Positions 47,186-56,416 of a stretch of DNA of 64,000 bases are shown piece by piece. Position numbers and translations under genes: made by a program. Numbering within the stretch: position 1 is the first letter of the stretch; each line of letters begins with the position of its first letter. Source of the stretch: PALSA-894 sp963757565 (GTDB lineage Bacteria; Pseudomonadota; Alphaproteobacteria; Rhizobiales; Xanthobacteraceae); contig CAVWSB010000006.1 of assembly GCA_963757565.1 (NCBI GenBank), positions 806,001 to 870,000 of the forward strand, read 5' to 3'. The notes beneath the pieces were generated by a model. The model was not told the DNA's origin. It saw only the letters and a list, made by a program, of their open reading frames with translations, and searched no databases.

Positions 47186-47952
47186 TTAACGCGGCAACTC
47201 AAACCGCTCCACATCGCGCAGCAGTTCGACGAACGCCCGGGCGCCGTGATCGAGCGCCGCCTCGCCTTTCGCGGCGGTCGCGAGCGATGCATCCCCGACC
47301 GCGCCGGAGGCATGCAAGTCCTGCGTCATCCAGCCGAACCCGACCGGAAAATCCGCGCGCAGACGTTTGTAGTCGCGCTCCATCGCATACGTTGCCGGAA
47401 CGAAATTCGCGATCTTGTCGCGCCGCACGAGGTCCGGATAAGCCGCGAGCATGATCGAGGTCTCGATGTCGCCGCCGTGGATGCCGTGGGTGCGCTCGGC
47501 CGTCGCTGAACAGATCCTGCGGATAGCCGAAGCGGCCCCATGAGGTGTGCACCGCCATCATGTCGTGCTTCACGCGCAACTGCCGCGCCGCGAGATCGAT
47601 CAGCGTCGATGTTGCCGCCGTGGCTGTTGATGATGACGAGCTTCTTGATCCCGGCGCGATGCACGCTCTCGCCGATCTCGATGAAGGCGCGCAGCGTCGT
47701 CTCGGGCGAGAGCGTGAGCGTGCCGCGAAACGCGCGATGCTCGTCCGACGCACCGACCGCCTGCACCGGCAGGAACACCGCGCGGGAACCGTCCGGCAGC
47801 AGCGCGCGCACGCGCGCGAGATAGGCCTGCGCGATGTAGGTATCGACGCCGACAGGAAGATGCGGCCCGTGCTGCTCCACGGCCGCAACCGGCAGTACCG
47901 CGATGCTGTCCGCGGCGAATTCCTCGGTCGTCAGTGAAAGCCAGTCGGTCAC
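47186..47952 (-). CDS. Creatininase-family amidohydrolase
   Basis: Metal-dependent amidohydrolase of the creatininase fold (COG1402). The family start LTTEEFAADSIAVLPVAAVE and metal ligands EQHGPHLPVGVDT, VIINSHGGNIDA and the late HGIHGGDIETSIML region are readable. It ends LLRDVERFELPR. Shifts lie near 47600 and 47500. Repaired length is ~255 aa. Members hydrolyse creatinine, formamidopyrimidines (ArfB) or mycofactocin precursors (MftE). A divergent NMT1/THI5-type binding protein 73 bp away hints at a pyrimidine or thiamine-related substrate, which is inference. Confidence 0.87.
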
Positions 47953-48025
47953 GCTGCGTCTGGCCTCGCCAATGACATCTCATTGGCCTATGGTCCGCAC
48001 GAATTTCAACCCATCAGGAGCCGCA

Positions 48026-49038
48026 ATGTCCCCAACGTTGACGCGCCGCGCGTTCACCGCCTCGACATTCGCGCTGCTTGCTGCGCCCGCCGCCGCCCAG
48101 ACGCTCGACAAGGTCTCGTTCGGCACCAACTGGGTGGCCGAGGCCGAGCATGGCGGCTTCTATCAGGCGGTCGCGGACGGCACCTACAAGAAGTACGGCC
48201 TCGACGTGACGATCGTGCCGGGCGGCCCGCAGGTGAACAACCGCATGCTGCTGCTCGCCTCGAAGATCGACTTCTTCATGAGCGCGAATTCACTGCAGAC
48301 CTTCGACGCGGTCGCGCAGAACATCCCGACCATTGCAGTCGCGGCGATGTTCCAGAAGGATCCGCAGGTGCTGCTTGCGCATCCCGGCCAGGGCTTCGAG
48401 AAATTCGACGACCTGAAGAACGCGACGCTGCTCGTTTCATCCGAAGGCTTGCAGAGCTATTTCAAATGGATGCAAGCTCGGAGTTCGGCTTCCCGGAAAA
48501 CCAGACGAAGCCCTACACGTTCAATCCGCAGCCGTTTCTGGTGGACAAGCATAGCGCGATGCAGGGTTACGTCACCTCCGAGCCCTACGCGATCGAGAAG
48601 GCTGGCAAGTTCAAGCCGAAAATCTTCCTGCTCGCCGACCAGGGCTTCAACACCTACTCGACGCTGATCGAGACGCGGCGCGAGGTGGTGGAGAAACGCC
48701 CGGCGATGGTGCAGCGCTTCGTCGATGCTTCGGTGATCGGCTGGTACAATTATCTCTACGGCGACAACAAGGCGGCGAACGAGCTGATCAGGAAGCAGAA
48801 TCCCGAAATGACCGACGAGCTGCTCGCCTATTCGGTCGCCAAGATGAAGGAATACGGCATCGTGGATTCCGGCGATGCGCCGAAGAACGGCATCGGCGCG
48901 ATGACCGATGCCCGCATGGCGAGCTTCTTCGACAAGATGGTGAGGGCCGGCGTGGTCAAGCCGACGGTCGATTTCCGCAAGTCGTACACGCTGCAGTTCG
49001 TCAACAAGGGCGTGGGGCTGGAGCTGCGGCCGAAGTAA
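48026..49038 (+). CDS. NMT1/THI5-like ABC transporter substrate-binding protein
   Basis: Periplasmic binding protein with a signal peptide (RRAFTASTFALLAAPAAAQT). NMT1-type features are VSFGTNWVAEAEHGGFYQAV, VTIVPGGPQVNNRMLLLASK, SANSLQTFDAV and KHSAMQGYVTSEPYAIEKAG. One frameshift near 48475 splits it. Repaired length is ~337 aa. AGGAG lies 6 bp before ATG 48026. Relatives bind thiamine pyrimidine precursors (ThiY), sulfonates or nitrate. No permease or ATPase follows: the next gene is convergent, with its stop touching this stop. Confidence 0.85.
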
Positions 49039-50387
49039 TCAGCCGAGCACGTAACGCGCGATGACCCCCAGCACCGCCATCACGCCGACCACCTCGATCA
49101 GGCTGCGGTGCAGGCCGAACGCCAGCACGGCGGCAATGGCGGCGAGCGCTGCCGCCTTCAGATCGAGCGCCAGCGGGTCGAACGCGAACCAGCGCAGCCA
49201 TCCGGCGTGCGCTTCCGTCGACCTGGCCGAACAGCACATGCAGTGCGAACCAGACCGACAGGTTGAGGATTACGCCGACCACGGCTGCGGTGATCGCGGC
49301 AAGCGCGCCTGAGAGGCGGCGGTTGCCGCGCAGTTGCTCGACGAACGGCGCGCCGGCGAAGATCCACAGCATCGAGGGCGTGAACGTGACCCATGTGGTC
49401 ATCGCGGCGCCGAGGATGCCGGCGACGACCGCCGGGAACGGCGCGGCGTCGCGAAACGCCGCGAGGAAGCCGACGAACTGCGTGACCAGAATGAGCGGCC
49501 CCGGCGTCGTCTCGGCGAGGCCGAGCCCGTCGACCATTTCGGGCGCGGTCATCCAGTGATGCGTCTCGACCGCCTGCTGCGCCATGTAGGCGAGCAGCGC
49601 GTAGGCGCCGCCAAAGCTCACCACGGCAAGCTTGGAGAAGAACGTTCCGATGGTCACCAGCACATGGTCCGGGCCCGAGCGCGAGCGCCGCGAGCGCGAC
49701 CGGCGCCCACCACAGGATCAGCCCGACGATTGCCGCGAGGAAAAACTGCCGCCAGCGGTCCGGCGGCGCGGGCGCGGTTGCAATCGCCTCGCTTTTCAGA
49801 CCCATCTGCCCGGGGTTCGTTCGCGCCACGAGATAGCCGATGAGCGCGGCCGCCGCGACGATCAGCGGGAACGGCGCATTGAGGAAGAAGATGCACGACG
49901 AACGCCGCGCCCGCGAGCGCGATCAGCGTCCGCGGTCTTGAGCGCGCGCTCGCCCGATCCGCAGCAGCGCCTCGATGACGATCACCAGCACCGCCGCCTT
50001 GATTCCGAACAGCGCGCCGTCGATCCATGCGACGCCGCGCCCGAGCGCGTAAAGCAGGCTCAGGCCCAGCATCACCAGCGCGCCCGGCAGCACGAACAGG
50101 ATGCCGGCGACGAGGCCGCCGCGCACGCCGTGCAGCGCCCAGCCGATGTAGGTCGCGAGCTTCTGCGCCTCCGGGCCGGGCAGCAGCATGCAGAAATTGA
50201 GCGCATGCAAAAATCGCGGCTCATCGATCCACTTTTTCTCGTCGACCAGCATGCGGTGCATCATGGCGATCTGCCCGGCCGGCCCGCCGAAATTGATGCA
50301 GCCGAGCTTGAGCCACAGCCGGAATGCTTCGCCGAAGCTCGGCGAAGCCGACGACGCGGTGGACGTGCTTTGCGTTTGCACCGTCAT
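49039..50387 (-). CDS. chrA: Chromate transporter ChrA (long, two-domain form)
   Basis: CHR-superfamily membrane exporter using proton motive force to expel chromate. Both homologous halves are present: FGEAFRLWLKLGCINFGGPAGQIAMM and LLPGPEAQKLATYIGW in the first (core GCINFGGPAGQ), and FFSKLAVVSFGGAYALLAYM, LAETTPGPLILVTQFVGFLA in the second. It ends VVGVMAVLGVIARYVLG. Frameshifts lie near 49940, 49890, 49680 and 49225. Repaired length is ~449 aa. It starts 1 bp after the chrB stop, so it is translated with it under the RNA-like element before chrB. Confidence 0.9.
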
Positions 50388-50388
50388 C

Positions 50389-51210
50389 TCACGCCGCCTT
50401 TGCGGGCCAGTTGTGCCGCTCCTCGGCTGCGTGGCGCGACCAGGCCAACAGCGCATCGTAAACGATGAAGCCGCGTGCGATCATGGCGTGATCGTCATCA
50501 CCGGCCAGCGCCGAAAGCCCGAGCGAGATCGCGTGCAGCCCCGCCGCTTCCGGCGCGAGATCGGGCCGTGCGGTGTCGGCGCCGCGCACGATCAACGCGA
50601 CGCGCGCAAGATGCGGATCGGCCTCCAGCCCGAACAGCCGCAGCATCGTGTCGAATGAGCAGCGATCACCTTCATGGCTGATCTCGACGCCTTCGATGTC
50701 AAACGGGATCGCGCCAATGTCGTTCGCGATGTTCTGAACTTCCGGCGGGTCGACATAGAGAATGCGTGCCTGCGGATCGATGAAGCGCCGGATCAGCCAC
50801 GGGCAGGCGACACGGTCGATTTTCGGGCGGCGCCGCGTCACCCACAGGCTGGGCGATGTCGGCGCAAAGCGATCGAGCGCCGTCTTTGTCACCAGCGGCA
50901 GGCTGGCGTCGCTCCAGGCCTGACGGCCACCTTCCAGCACCTGCGCCGATACTCCGCGCGCGCGCAGCTCCGCCGCAATCATCTGGCTCAGATTGTGCCC
51001 GTAGCGGCAGGCCAGAACGATCGGCCGGTCGGCGGCAAGGCCGGGCAGCCATTCGAGATAGGTCTCCGGCTTCCGCCACTGCGCGGTCGGAATCACGCCC
51101 GGACCCGCATCGTAGATTTCGCGCCGACACACATCGAGAATTGCGGGCGCGTCGGCGGTGCCGATGCGCGACCAGAGATCTTGTGGAGAAACAAAAAAAC
51201 TCGCGAACAT
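50389..51210 (-). CDS. chrB: Rhodanese-ChrB fusion, chromate resistance protein
   Basis: Intact 273 aa. The N-terminal half is a rhodanese-like domain with the active-site loop IVLACRYGHNLSQ (Cys near residue 88), and the C-terminal half is the ChrB domain WVTRRRPKIDRVACPWLIRR and ISHEGDRCSFDTMLRLFGL, which recognises chromate in known systems. ChrB acts as a sensor/regulator or accessory for ChrA. Its ATG lies 3 bp from a hairpin that contains the ribosome site GGAGGAG (see the element at 51213-51290). It forms a two-gene operon with chrA. Confidence 0.92.
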   Translation of the reverse strand: MFASFFVSPQDLWSRIGTADAPAILDVCRREIYDAGPGVIPTAQWRKPETYLEWLPGLAADRPIVLACRYGHNLSQMIAAELRARGVSAQVLEGGRQAWSDASLPLVTKTALDRFAPTSPSLWVTRRRPKIDRVACPWLIRRFIDPQARILYVDPPEVQNIANDIGAIPFDIEGVEISHEGDRCSFDTMLRLFGLEADPHLARVALIVRGADTARPDLAPEAAGLHAISLGLSALAGDDDHAMIARGFIVYDALLAWSRHAAEERHNWPAKAA

Positions 51211-51212
51211 AA

Positions 51213-51290
51213 GTCTCCTCCTTTCGGGAAGGAGACGGCGCTTGGGCCTCGCGAGCCTGACGGGGCGACCGTCGAAGGCCCCGTACGCAA
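51213..51290 (-). promoter_or_regulatory. Structured leader element copy 1, before chrB (riboswitch-like; chrB-motif candidate)
   Basis: On the minus strand, an outer stem GGGGCCU...AGGCCC (51244-51282) encloses the hairpin GACGG-UCGCC-CCGUC. After AAGCGCC, a second hairpin, GTCTCCTTCCC-GAAAGGAGGAGAC, contains the Shine-Dalgarno sequence 3 bp from the chrB ATG. A near-identical element precedes the gene at 52465. Base differences between the two copies fall in loops and internal bulges, not in the stems. I recall a computationally predicted chrB RNA motif in this group; identity with it is not verified. Confidence 0.7.
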
Positions 51291-51309
51291 TGGCATTAAC
51301 GCAACAGCG

Positions 51310-52063
51310 CTAGCCAAGCAAGTTGAACGACCGCAATGCCGCAGGAATAACGAGCGAGCAGCCGGACGCAAGCAGCAGGATCAGGATCACGCGGCGGAAA
51401 CCGGCGTCATCAAGCTTTCCGTAGAGGCGAAGGCCGCACCAAAGGCCGGCGCCGAGCGCCGGCAACACCAGCACATAGAGCTTCATCGTTTCGAGCGAAT
51501 ACGCGCCGACGAAGGCGAGCGTGACTGCGGTGGTCGCGAAGGTTGCGAACATCACAGGCTGGAAGATTGCGCGTTGCGCATCCTTTGGCCCGCCGCGCAA
51601 CTGGCACCAGATCGTCACCGCTATGCCGCCGAGCCCGGTCAGGCCGCCGATCAGGCCATTCAGCGCGCCCACGCCGAAATCGGCCGCAGCGCCCACCGTC
51701 AGCCTCCAGCGCCGGCCGCGTGAGGCTGTAGACGCTGTAGAGGATCAGCAGCACGCCCATGGTGACGCGCAACACCTGCTGATCGACGAAGGTCAACAGC
51801 AGCGTGCCCGCCGGCACGCCGATCAGGCCACCGAGAATGAAGGGCAGCACCCTGCCCCAGTCGATGGCGTTGCGCACGCGCCAGATGCCGGAGCCCTGGG
51901 TGACAAGGCCGCAGAGCACGATCAGGAGCGCGTTCTGGCCCGGAGTGATGAGATGCAGCCACACGCCGGAGACGACGAGCCCCATCGCAAAACCCGAGAT
52001 GCCGGAGGTGAGCCCGCCGAAGAATGCGGCGGCGACAAGCAAGGTCAGACCGATGTTGTCCAT
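51310..52063 (-). CDS. TauE/SafE family sulfite/anion exporter
   Basis: Eight-helix inner-membrane protein: LLVAAAFFGGLTSGISGFAM and the second repeat VGALNGLIGGLTGLGGIAVT carry the two GLxGxGGG-like family motifs, with VPAGTLLLTFVDQQVLRVTM between. One frameshift near 51700 joins the halves. Repaired length is ~251 aa. Family members export sulfite, sulfoacetate or related anions. It starts 3 bp after the stop of a secreted protein that is itself behind the second leader element, linking sulfur anion export with the same control as chromate resistance. Confidence 0.87.
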
Positions 52064-52066
52064 GGC

Positions 52067-52465
52067 TCACTCGCGGCACGGGCAGGCATCGACCCGGCCG
52101 AGCCGGTAGTCCTGCACGGATTCGTCGGCTGCAAAATCGATCGACACTTCGACTGCATTCGGCTTCCAGGTGAACTGCTCGACGAAATCGGAGTCAGGCG
52201 CGGTCTCCTTGAGTAGAGAGATCAGGATTTCGAAGCGGCCGGAGGTTGTCGCGCAGGGCGAGGCATCGACCGAGAGCTTCGCCGTCCAGATCCGCTCCAT
52301 CGTTTCGAGCTTGATTTCCGAAAATCTGATCTGCGTGAACGCAAGGACCGGTCTGCACACGGACGCCGCAACGGCATTCGGTGCCAAGACGAGTGCCGCA
52401 GCCACGGAAGCGGCAACAAGGCCCGCCCCAGATTTCAGTTTCGGAATGAAATGACCCACACGCAT
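52067..52465 (-). CDS. Secreted protein of unknown function, co-transcribed with TauE
   Basis: Intact 132 aa. The signal peptide spans about residues 14-33 (AGLVAASVAAALVLAPNAVA), then a mature domain with SVCRPVLAFTQIRFSEIKLE, ERIWTAKLSVDASPCATTSG and a Cys-containing end DYRLGRVDACPCRE. I recognise no family. Four cysteines suggest disulfides in the periplasm. Its ATG lies directly after leader element copy 2, so it is the first gene under that element. Its role in sulfite or chromate handling is inferred from position only. Confidence 0.75.
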   Translation of the reverse strand: MRVGHFIPKLKSGAGLVAASVAAALVLAPNAVAASVCRPVLAFTQIRFSEIKLETMERIWTAKLSVDASPCATTSGRFEILISLLKETAPDSDFVEQFTWKPNAVEVSIDFAADESVQDYRLGRVDACPCRE

Positions 52466-52469
52466 CGAA

Positions 52470-52545
52470 TCTCCTCCTATCGGGAAGGAGACGGCGCTTG
52501 GGCCTCAGCAGCCTGACGGGGCGACCGTCGCAGGCCCCGCACGCA
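52470..52545 (-). promoter_or_regulatory. Structured leader element copy 2, before the secreted protein-TauE operon
   Basis: The same build as 51213-51290: outer stem GGGGCCU/AGGCCC with inner hairpin GACGG-UCGCC-CCGUC, spacer AAGCGCC, then GTCTCCTTCCC-GATAGGAGGAGA holding the ribosome site before ATG 52465. The two copies differ at the internal positions (UUC to UGC, and CGCG to GCUG) and in the last loop base. Conservation beyond the ribosome site and in a non-coding position indicates selection on RNA structure. Confidence 0.7.
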
Positions 52546-52665
52546 GACGGGTAAATGAATTCCGTCTTGCGTTCAACCCCGCGTTCCACAAATCACCCCT
52601 GACAATTCGCCCCTCGCGCGATGGGGCGCGGCTTTGCTAGGACAACACTCGCGAGGGAGGCGATC

Positions 52666-53421
52666 ATGCCCAACAAATCGATTTGTCCGGCCGTTTCGCG
52701 GTCGTCACCGGCGGCGCGCAGGGGATCGGGCGAGCGATCACCGAGCGCTTCCTTGAGTCCGGCGCGGCCGTGGCGATCTGGGATCGCGACGCGGCATTCG
52801 CGCAAAAGACCGTCGAGGAACTCAAGAGCCGCGGCAAAGCTCGCGGCCATCGCGGTCGACGTGACAAATCTCCCCGACGTGGAGCGCGCGCGCGACGATA
52901 CCGTGAAGGCCTTCGGCCGCATCGACATCCTGGTGAACAACGCCGGCATCGCAGGCAAAAACGCCGTCACCTGGGAGTACCCGACTGAGGAATGGGCGCA
53001 GGTGATGCGCATCAATCTCGACGGCCCATTCCACTGTTGCCGCGCCGTGGTGCCCGGCATGATCGCGAACAGGTACGGCCGCATCGTCAACATCGCCTCC
53101 ATCGCCGGCAAGGAAGGCAACCCGAACGCCTCGGCTTACTCGGTGTCGAAGGCGGGCGTCATCGCGCTCACGAAATCGCTCGGCAAGGAGCTGGCTGGTT
53201 ACGACATCGCGGTGAATGCCATCACGCCGGCGGCGGCGAAGACCGCGATCTTCGACCAGATGAAGCAGGAGCACATCGACTACATGCTGTCGAAAATTCC
53301 TCGCGCGCGCTTCGTCAAGGTCGAGGAGATCGCCGCACTCGCGGCATATTGCGCTTCCGCGGATAATTCCTTCACCACCGGCGCGGTGTTCGACATTTCC
53401 GGCGGACGGGCGACGTATTGA
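52666..53421 (+). CDS. Short-chain dehydrogenase/reductase (3-oxoacyl reductase type)
   Basis: Classical SDR with SGRFAVVTGGAQGIGRAITE (TGxxxGxG), DILVNNAGIAGKNA, the Ser in NIASIAGKEGN, YSVSKAGVIALTKSLGKEL (YxxxK) and AVNAITPAAAKTAIF. It ends FTTGAVFDISGGRATY. Two one-base shifts lie near 52677 and 52840. ATG 52666 with GAGGGAGG upstream is chosen. Length is ~251 aa. The stop overlaps the next gene (an EamA exporter). A sugar or hydroxy-acid substrate is likely but unspecified. Confidence 0.88.
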   Translation: MPNKSICPAVSRSSPAARRGSGERSPSASLSPARPWRSGIATRHSRKRPSRNSRAAAKLAAIAVDVTNLPDVERARDDTVKAFGRIDILVNNAGIAGKNAVTWEYPTEEWAQVMRINLDGPFHCCRAVVPGMIANRYGRIVNIASIAGKEGNPNASAYSVSKAGVIALTKSLGKELAGYDIAVNAITPAAAKTAIFDQMKQEHIDYMLSKIPRARFVKVEEIAALAAYCASADNSFTTGAVFDISGGRATY

Positions 53422-54319
53422 CCCCGGCGGAGCAAACACAACGAGACAGGCTGACCGGAATCGCGCTGATGTGCGGCGCGGTGCTCCTGTTCGCCTGCAG
53501 CGATTCGATCGGCGAAGTATCTCAACGGCTCCATGCACACCATCCAGGTGGTGTGGGCGCGCTACATGTCGGCGTTCATCCTCGCGCTGTTCATGTTCAA
53601 TCCAGTGAGGCGGCCGCATGTGATGCGGACGTCGCGGCCGTGGCTGCAGCTTGGCCGCTCGACGCTGCTGCTCATCTCGACGGCATTAAATTTCGTCGCG
53701 CTGCGCTACCTGCAACTCGATCAGGCCGTCGCGATCATTTTCTGCACGCCATTCATGGTGGCCGCGCTCGGCGGGCCGATGCTCGGCGAATGGATCAAGC
53801 TGGCGGCGCTGGACCGCCATCAGCCTCGGCTTCTGCGGCGTGCTGCTGGTGGCGCGGCCGGGCGCGGGCGGCATTCATCCGGCGGCGATCCTCTCGGTCA
53901 TCGGCGCAGCCTGCTACGCGGTGTACTCCATCTCGACCCGTATCCTCGCGCGCACCGACAGCAACGAGACCACGAACTTCTACTCCAATCTGGTCGGCGC
54001 GATCCTGGTCAGCTTCGCGGTGCCGTTCTTCTGGACCCCGCAGAGCGATCCGAAAACCATCGTGCTGATGTGCACGATGGGCCTCTTCAGCGGCATGGGC
54101 CACTACCTGCTCATCATCGGTCACCGCCTCGCGCCGGCTTCGGTGCTGGCGCCATTCATCTATACCGAGATCGTCTGGATGATCGCACTCGGCTACATGA
54201 TTTTCGGCGACGTGCCGAACCACTGGACCCTGGCAGGCGTCTCGGTCGTGATCGCGTCGGGGCTGTACCTGCTCTATCGTGAGCGCATGGTGGGCCCACG
54301 CCGCAGCCCACTCGATTGA
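53418..54319 (+). CDS. EamA/DMT-family transporter
   Basis: Ten-helix drug/metabolite exporter: RDRLTGIALMCGAVLLFACS, QVVWARYMSAFILALFMFNP, LISTALNFVALRYLQLDQAV, AILSVIGAACYAVYSISTRI and FIYTEIVWMIALGYMIFGDV. Both EamA repeats are present. Shifts lie near 53515 and 53810. Repaired length is ~300 aa. The start TTG 53418 overlaps the SDR stop; ATG 53469 would be the alternative. RhaT/YdcZ-like efflux of an amino acid or metabolite is expected. Confidence 0.85.
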
Positions 54320-54378
54320 TTTCCCCCTCCCCCCTGCTACAAATCTTCCCGCCAGCAAAACCCTCAGAGGTCCCCTGA

Positions 54379-55437
54379 ATGGCGAGGAAACCTGCCAAGC
54401 CACCCGCCCGTCCGGCCGCCCGCGCGCCGGCCAATGGCCGCCGTCCCAACGACGACATCGGCGAGGAGATGCGGCTCAAGCTCTATCACTCGCAATTCCG
54501 CCTGCGGCAGGCCGAGCAACGCGCCTACGACCTGTTCCTGCAGAACCTCGTGAAGGGCACCAGCCACCTCTCGCTCGGACAGGAAGCGATCGCGGCGGGT
54601 TTCGGGTGCGCTATGAAGAAGGGCGACCTCTCGTTTTGCACCTATCGCGGCCATGCGCACACGCTTGCGCGCGGCGTGCCGGTTGAAAAGGTGCTCGGCG
54701 AACTGATGCAGCGCGACAACGGCCTGATGCGCGGCAAGGGCGGCTCGATGCACCTGACCTCCGCCGAACACGGCGTGATGGGCTCCTACGCGATCATCGG
54801 CGCGCATCTGCCGATCGCCTGCGGCGCGGCGCTGCGCGCCCAGTACAAGGGCGACAAGGATGTCACGGTCTGCTTCTTCGGCGACGGCACGACCAACATC
54901 GGCGCGTTCCACGAGGCGCTGAATTTCGCCGCGATCTGGAAGCTGCCCGTCGTGTTCGTGTGCGAGAACAATCTCTACATGGAATACACGCCGATCGGCG
55001 ACATTACGGCCGTGCCGAGCCCCGCGGGCGACCGCGCCTCGGCCTATGGCCTGCCGAAGATCGTCATTGATGGCAACGATGCCGACGAGGTCTATCGCGC
55101 GGCGCAAACGGCGTTCACGAAGGCACGCGCCGGTGAAGGCCCCTCGCTGATCGAGTGCATGACCTATCGCCACAGCGGGCACTCGCGCGCCGACCCCGGC
55201 GCCTATCGCCCGAAGGGCGAACTTGAGCGCTGGAAGAAGGACAAAGACCCGATCAACATCTATCGGGAGCGCTGCAAGCAATTCGGCATCACGGGCGACC
55301 AGATCGAGAAGATCGAGGCCGACGTGAACCACGAGGTCGAGACCGCGACCGAGGCCTGCAAGGCCGCGCCAAATCCGCCGATGGATATCCTGTTCACCGA
55401 TGTCTACGCCGATGGAGGCTGGGCATGGCGGAACTGA
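54379..55437 (+). CDS. 2-oxoacid (pyruvate/acetoin) dehydrogenase E1 alpha subunit
   Basis: Thiamine-diphosphate subunit. Intact 352 aa. An Ala/Pro/Arg-rich N-terminal tail (residues 2-22) precedes LKLYHSQFRLRQAEQRAYDL, CTYRGHAHTLARGVP, the TPP motif FFGDGTTNIGAFHEALNFAA closing with CENN, and the phosphorylation-loop-like YRHSGHSRADPGAYR. The protein groups with acetoin/pyruvate dehydrogenase AcoA/PdhA of heterotetrameric E1s. It overlaps the beta gene by 13 bp. An adjacent aldehyde dehydrogenase and E2-like gene complete a cluster without E3. Confidence 0.92.
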   Translation: MARKPAKPPARPAARAPANGRRPNDDIGEEMRLKLYHSQFRLRQAEQRAYDLFLQNLVKGTSHLSLGQEAIAAGFGCAMKKGDLSFCTYRGHAHTLARGVPVEKVLGELMQRDNGLMRGKGGSMHLTSAEHGVMGSYAIIGAHLPIACGAALRAQYKGDKDVTVCFFGDGTTNIGAFHEALNFAAIWKLPVVFVCENNLYMEYTPIGDITAVPSPAGDRASAYGLPKIVIDGNDADEVYRAAQTAFTKARAGEGPSLIECMTYRHSGHSRADPGAYRPKGELERWKKDKDPINIYRERCKQFGITGDQIEKIEADVNHEVETATEACKAAPNPPMDILFTDVYADGGWAWRN

Positions 55438-56405
55438 CGTATCGCGAAGCGGTCGCGCGCGGCATCGCGCAGGAGATGACGCGCGATCCCGACGTCATTT
55501 TCTTCGGCGAGGATGTCGGCAAGGCGGGCGGCGTGTTCAAGTCGACCGTCGGGCTGTTCGAGCAGTTCGGCGAGCGGCGCGTGAAGGATTGCCCGATCTC
55601 CGAGCAGGCGATTTTGGGCGCCGCGATGGGCGCCGCCATGACCGGCCTCAAGCCGATCGCCGAGATCATGTTCTCGGACTTCTTCGCGGTGTGCTTCGAC
55701 TACATCGCGAACGAGTTTCCCAAGAGCCGCTACATGAGCAACGGCCAGCTCAAGTGCCCGCTGGTGGTGCGCACCGCCAATGGCGCCGGCTCGCGCTTCG
55801 GCGCGCAGCATTCGCAGAGCGTGGAAAACTGGGCGATGATGATCCCCGGCCTCAAGGTCGTGGCGCCATCGACGCCACGCGACGTGATCGGTCTGCTTGC
55901 CGCCGCCGTGCGCGATCCCGATCCGGTGATCTTCTTCGAGCACAAGTCGCTCTACGCCACCAAAGGCGAAGTGCCGGACGGCGAGATCGTCGACACGCTC
56001 GGCACCGCGAAGATTCTGCGACCCGGCAAGGATGCCACAATCCTGGCGCTCGCCCTGATGGTGCCGCGCGCGCTCGAAGCCGCCGAGAAGCTCAAGGCGG
56101 AACACGGCATCGACGCCGAGGTTGTCGATGTGCGTTCGCTGGTGCCGCTCGACACGCAGACCATCATGGGTTCCGTCGGCCGCACCCACCGCTTGTTTAC
56201 CGTGGAGGAAAACCCACGTTTGTGCGGCTGGGGCGCCGAGATCGTGTCGATCGTCGCCGACGAGGCGTTCTACGATCTCGACGGCCCGCCGGTGCGCATC
56301 ACGACGCCGCACATTCCGCTCCCCGCCGCTGACGCGCTGGAAGACGCGGTGCTGCCGACGGTGGACCGCATTACCGAGACGGTACGCCGCTCGCTGCAAA
56401 GCTGA
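55425..56405 (+). CDS. 2-oxoacid (pyruvate/acetoin) dehydrogenase E1 beta subunit
   Basis: Intact 326 aa. TYREAVARGIAQEMTRDPDV opens the pyrimidine-binding domain, with FFGEDVGKAGGVFKSTVGLF, the catalytic-region DCPISEQAILGAAMGAAMTG and QSVENWAMMIPGLKVVAPST. The transketolase C-domain has VVDVRSLVPLDTQTIMGSVG and CGWGAEIVSIVADEAF. It pairs with the overlapping alpha gene to form the alpha2beta2 E1. Aldehyde dehydrogenase begins 11 bp after its stop, so the operon continues. Confidence 0.93.
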   Translation: MAELTYREAVARGIAQEMTRDPDVIFFGEDVGKAGGVFKSTVGLFEQFGERRVKDCPISEQAILGAAMGAAMTGLKPIAEIMFSDFFAVCFDYIANEFPKSRYMSNGQLKCPLVVRTANGAGSRFGAQHSQSVENWAMMIPGLKVVAPSTPRDVIGLLAAAVRDPDPVIFFEHKSLYATKGEVPDGEIVDTLGTAKILRPGKDATILALALMVPRALEAAEKLKAEHGIDAEVVDVRSLVPLDTQTIMGSVGRTHRLFTVEENPRLCGWGAEIVSIVADEAFYDLDGPPVRITTPHIPLPAADALEDAVLPTVDRITETVRRSLQS

Positions 56406-56416
56406 AGGACCTCAAC

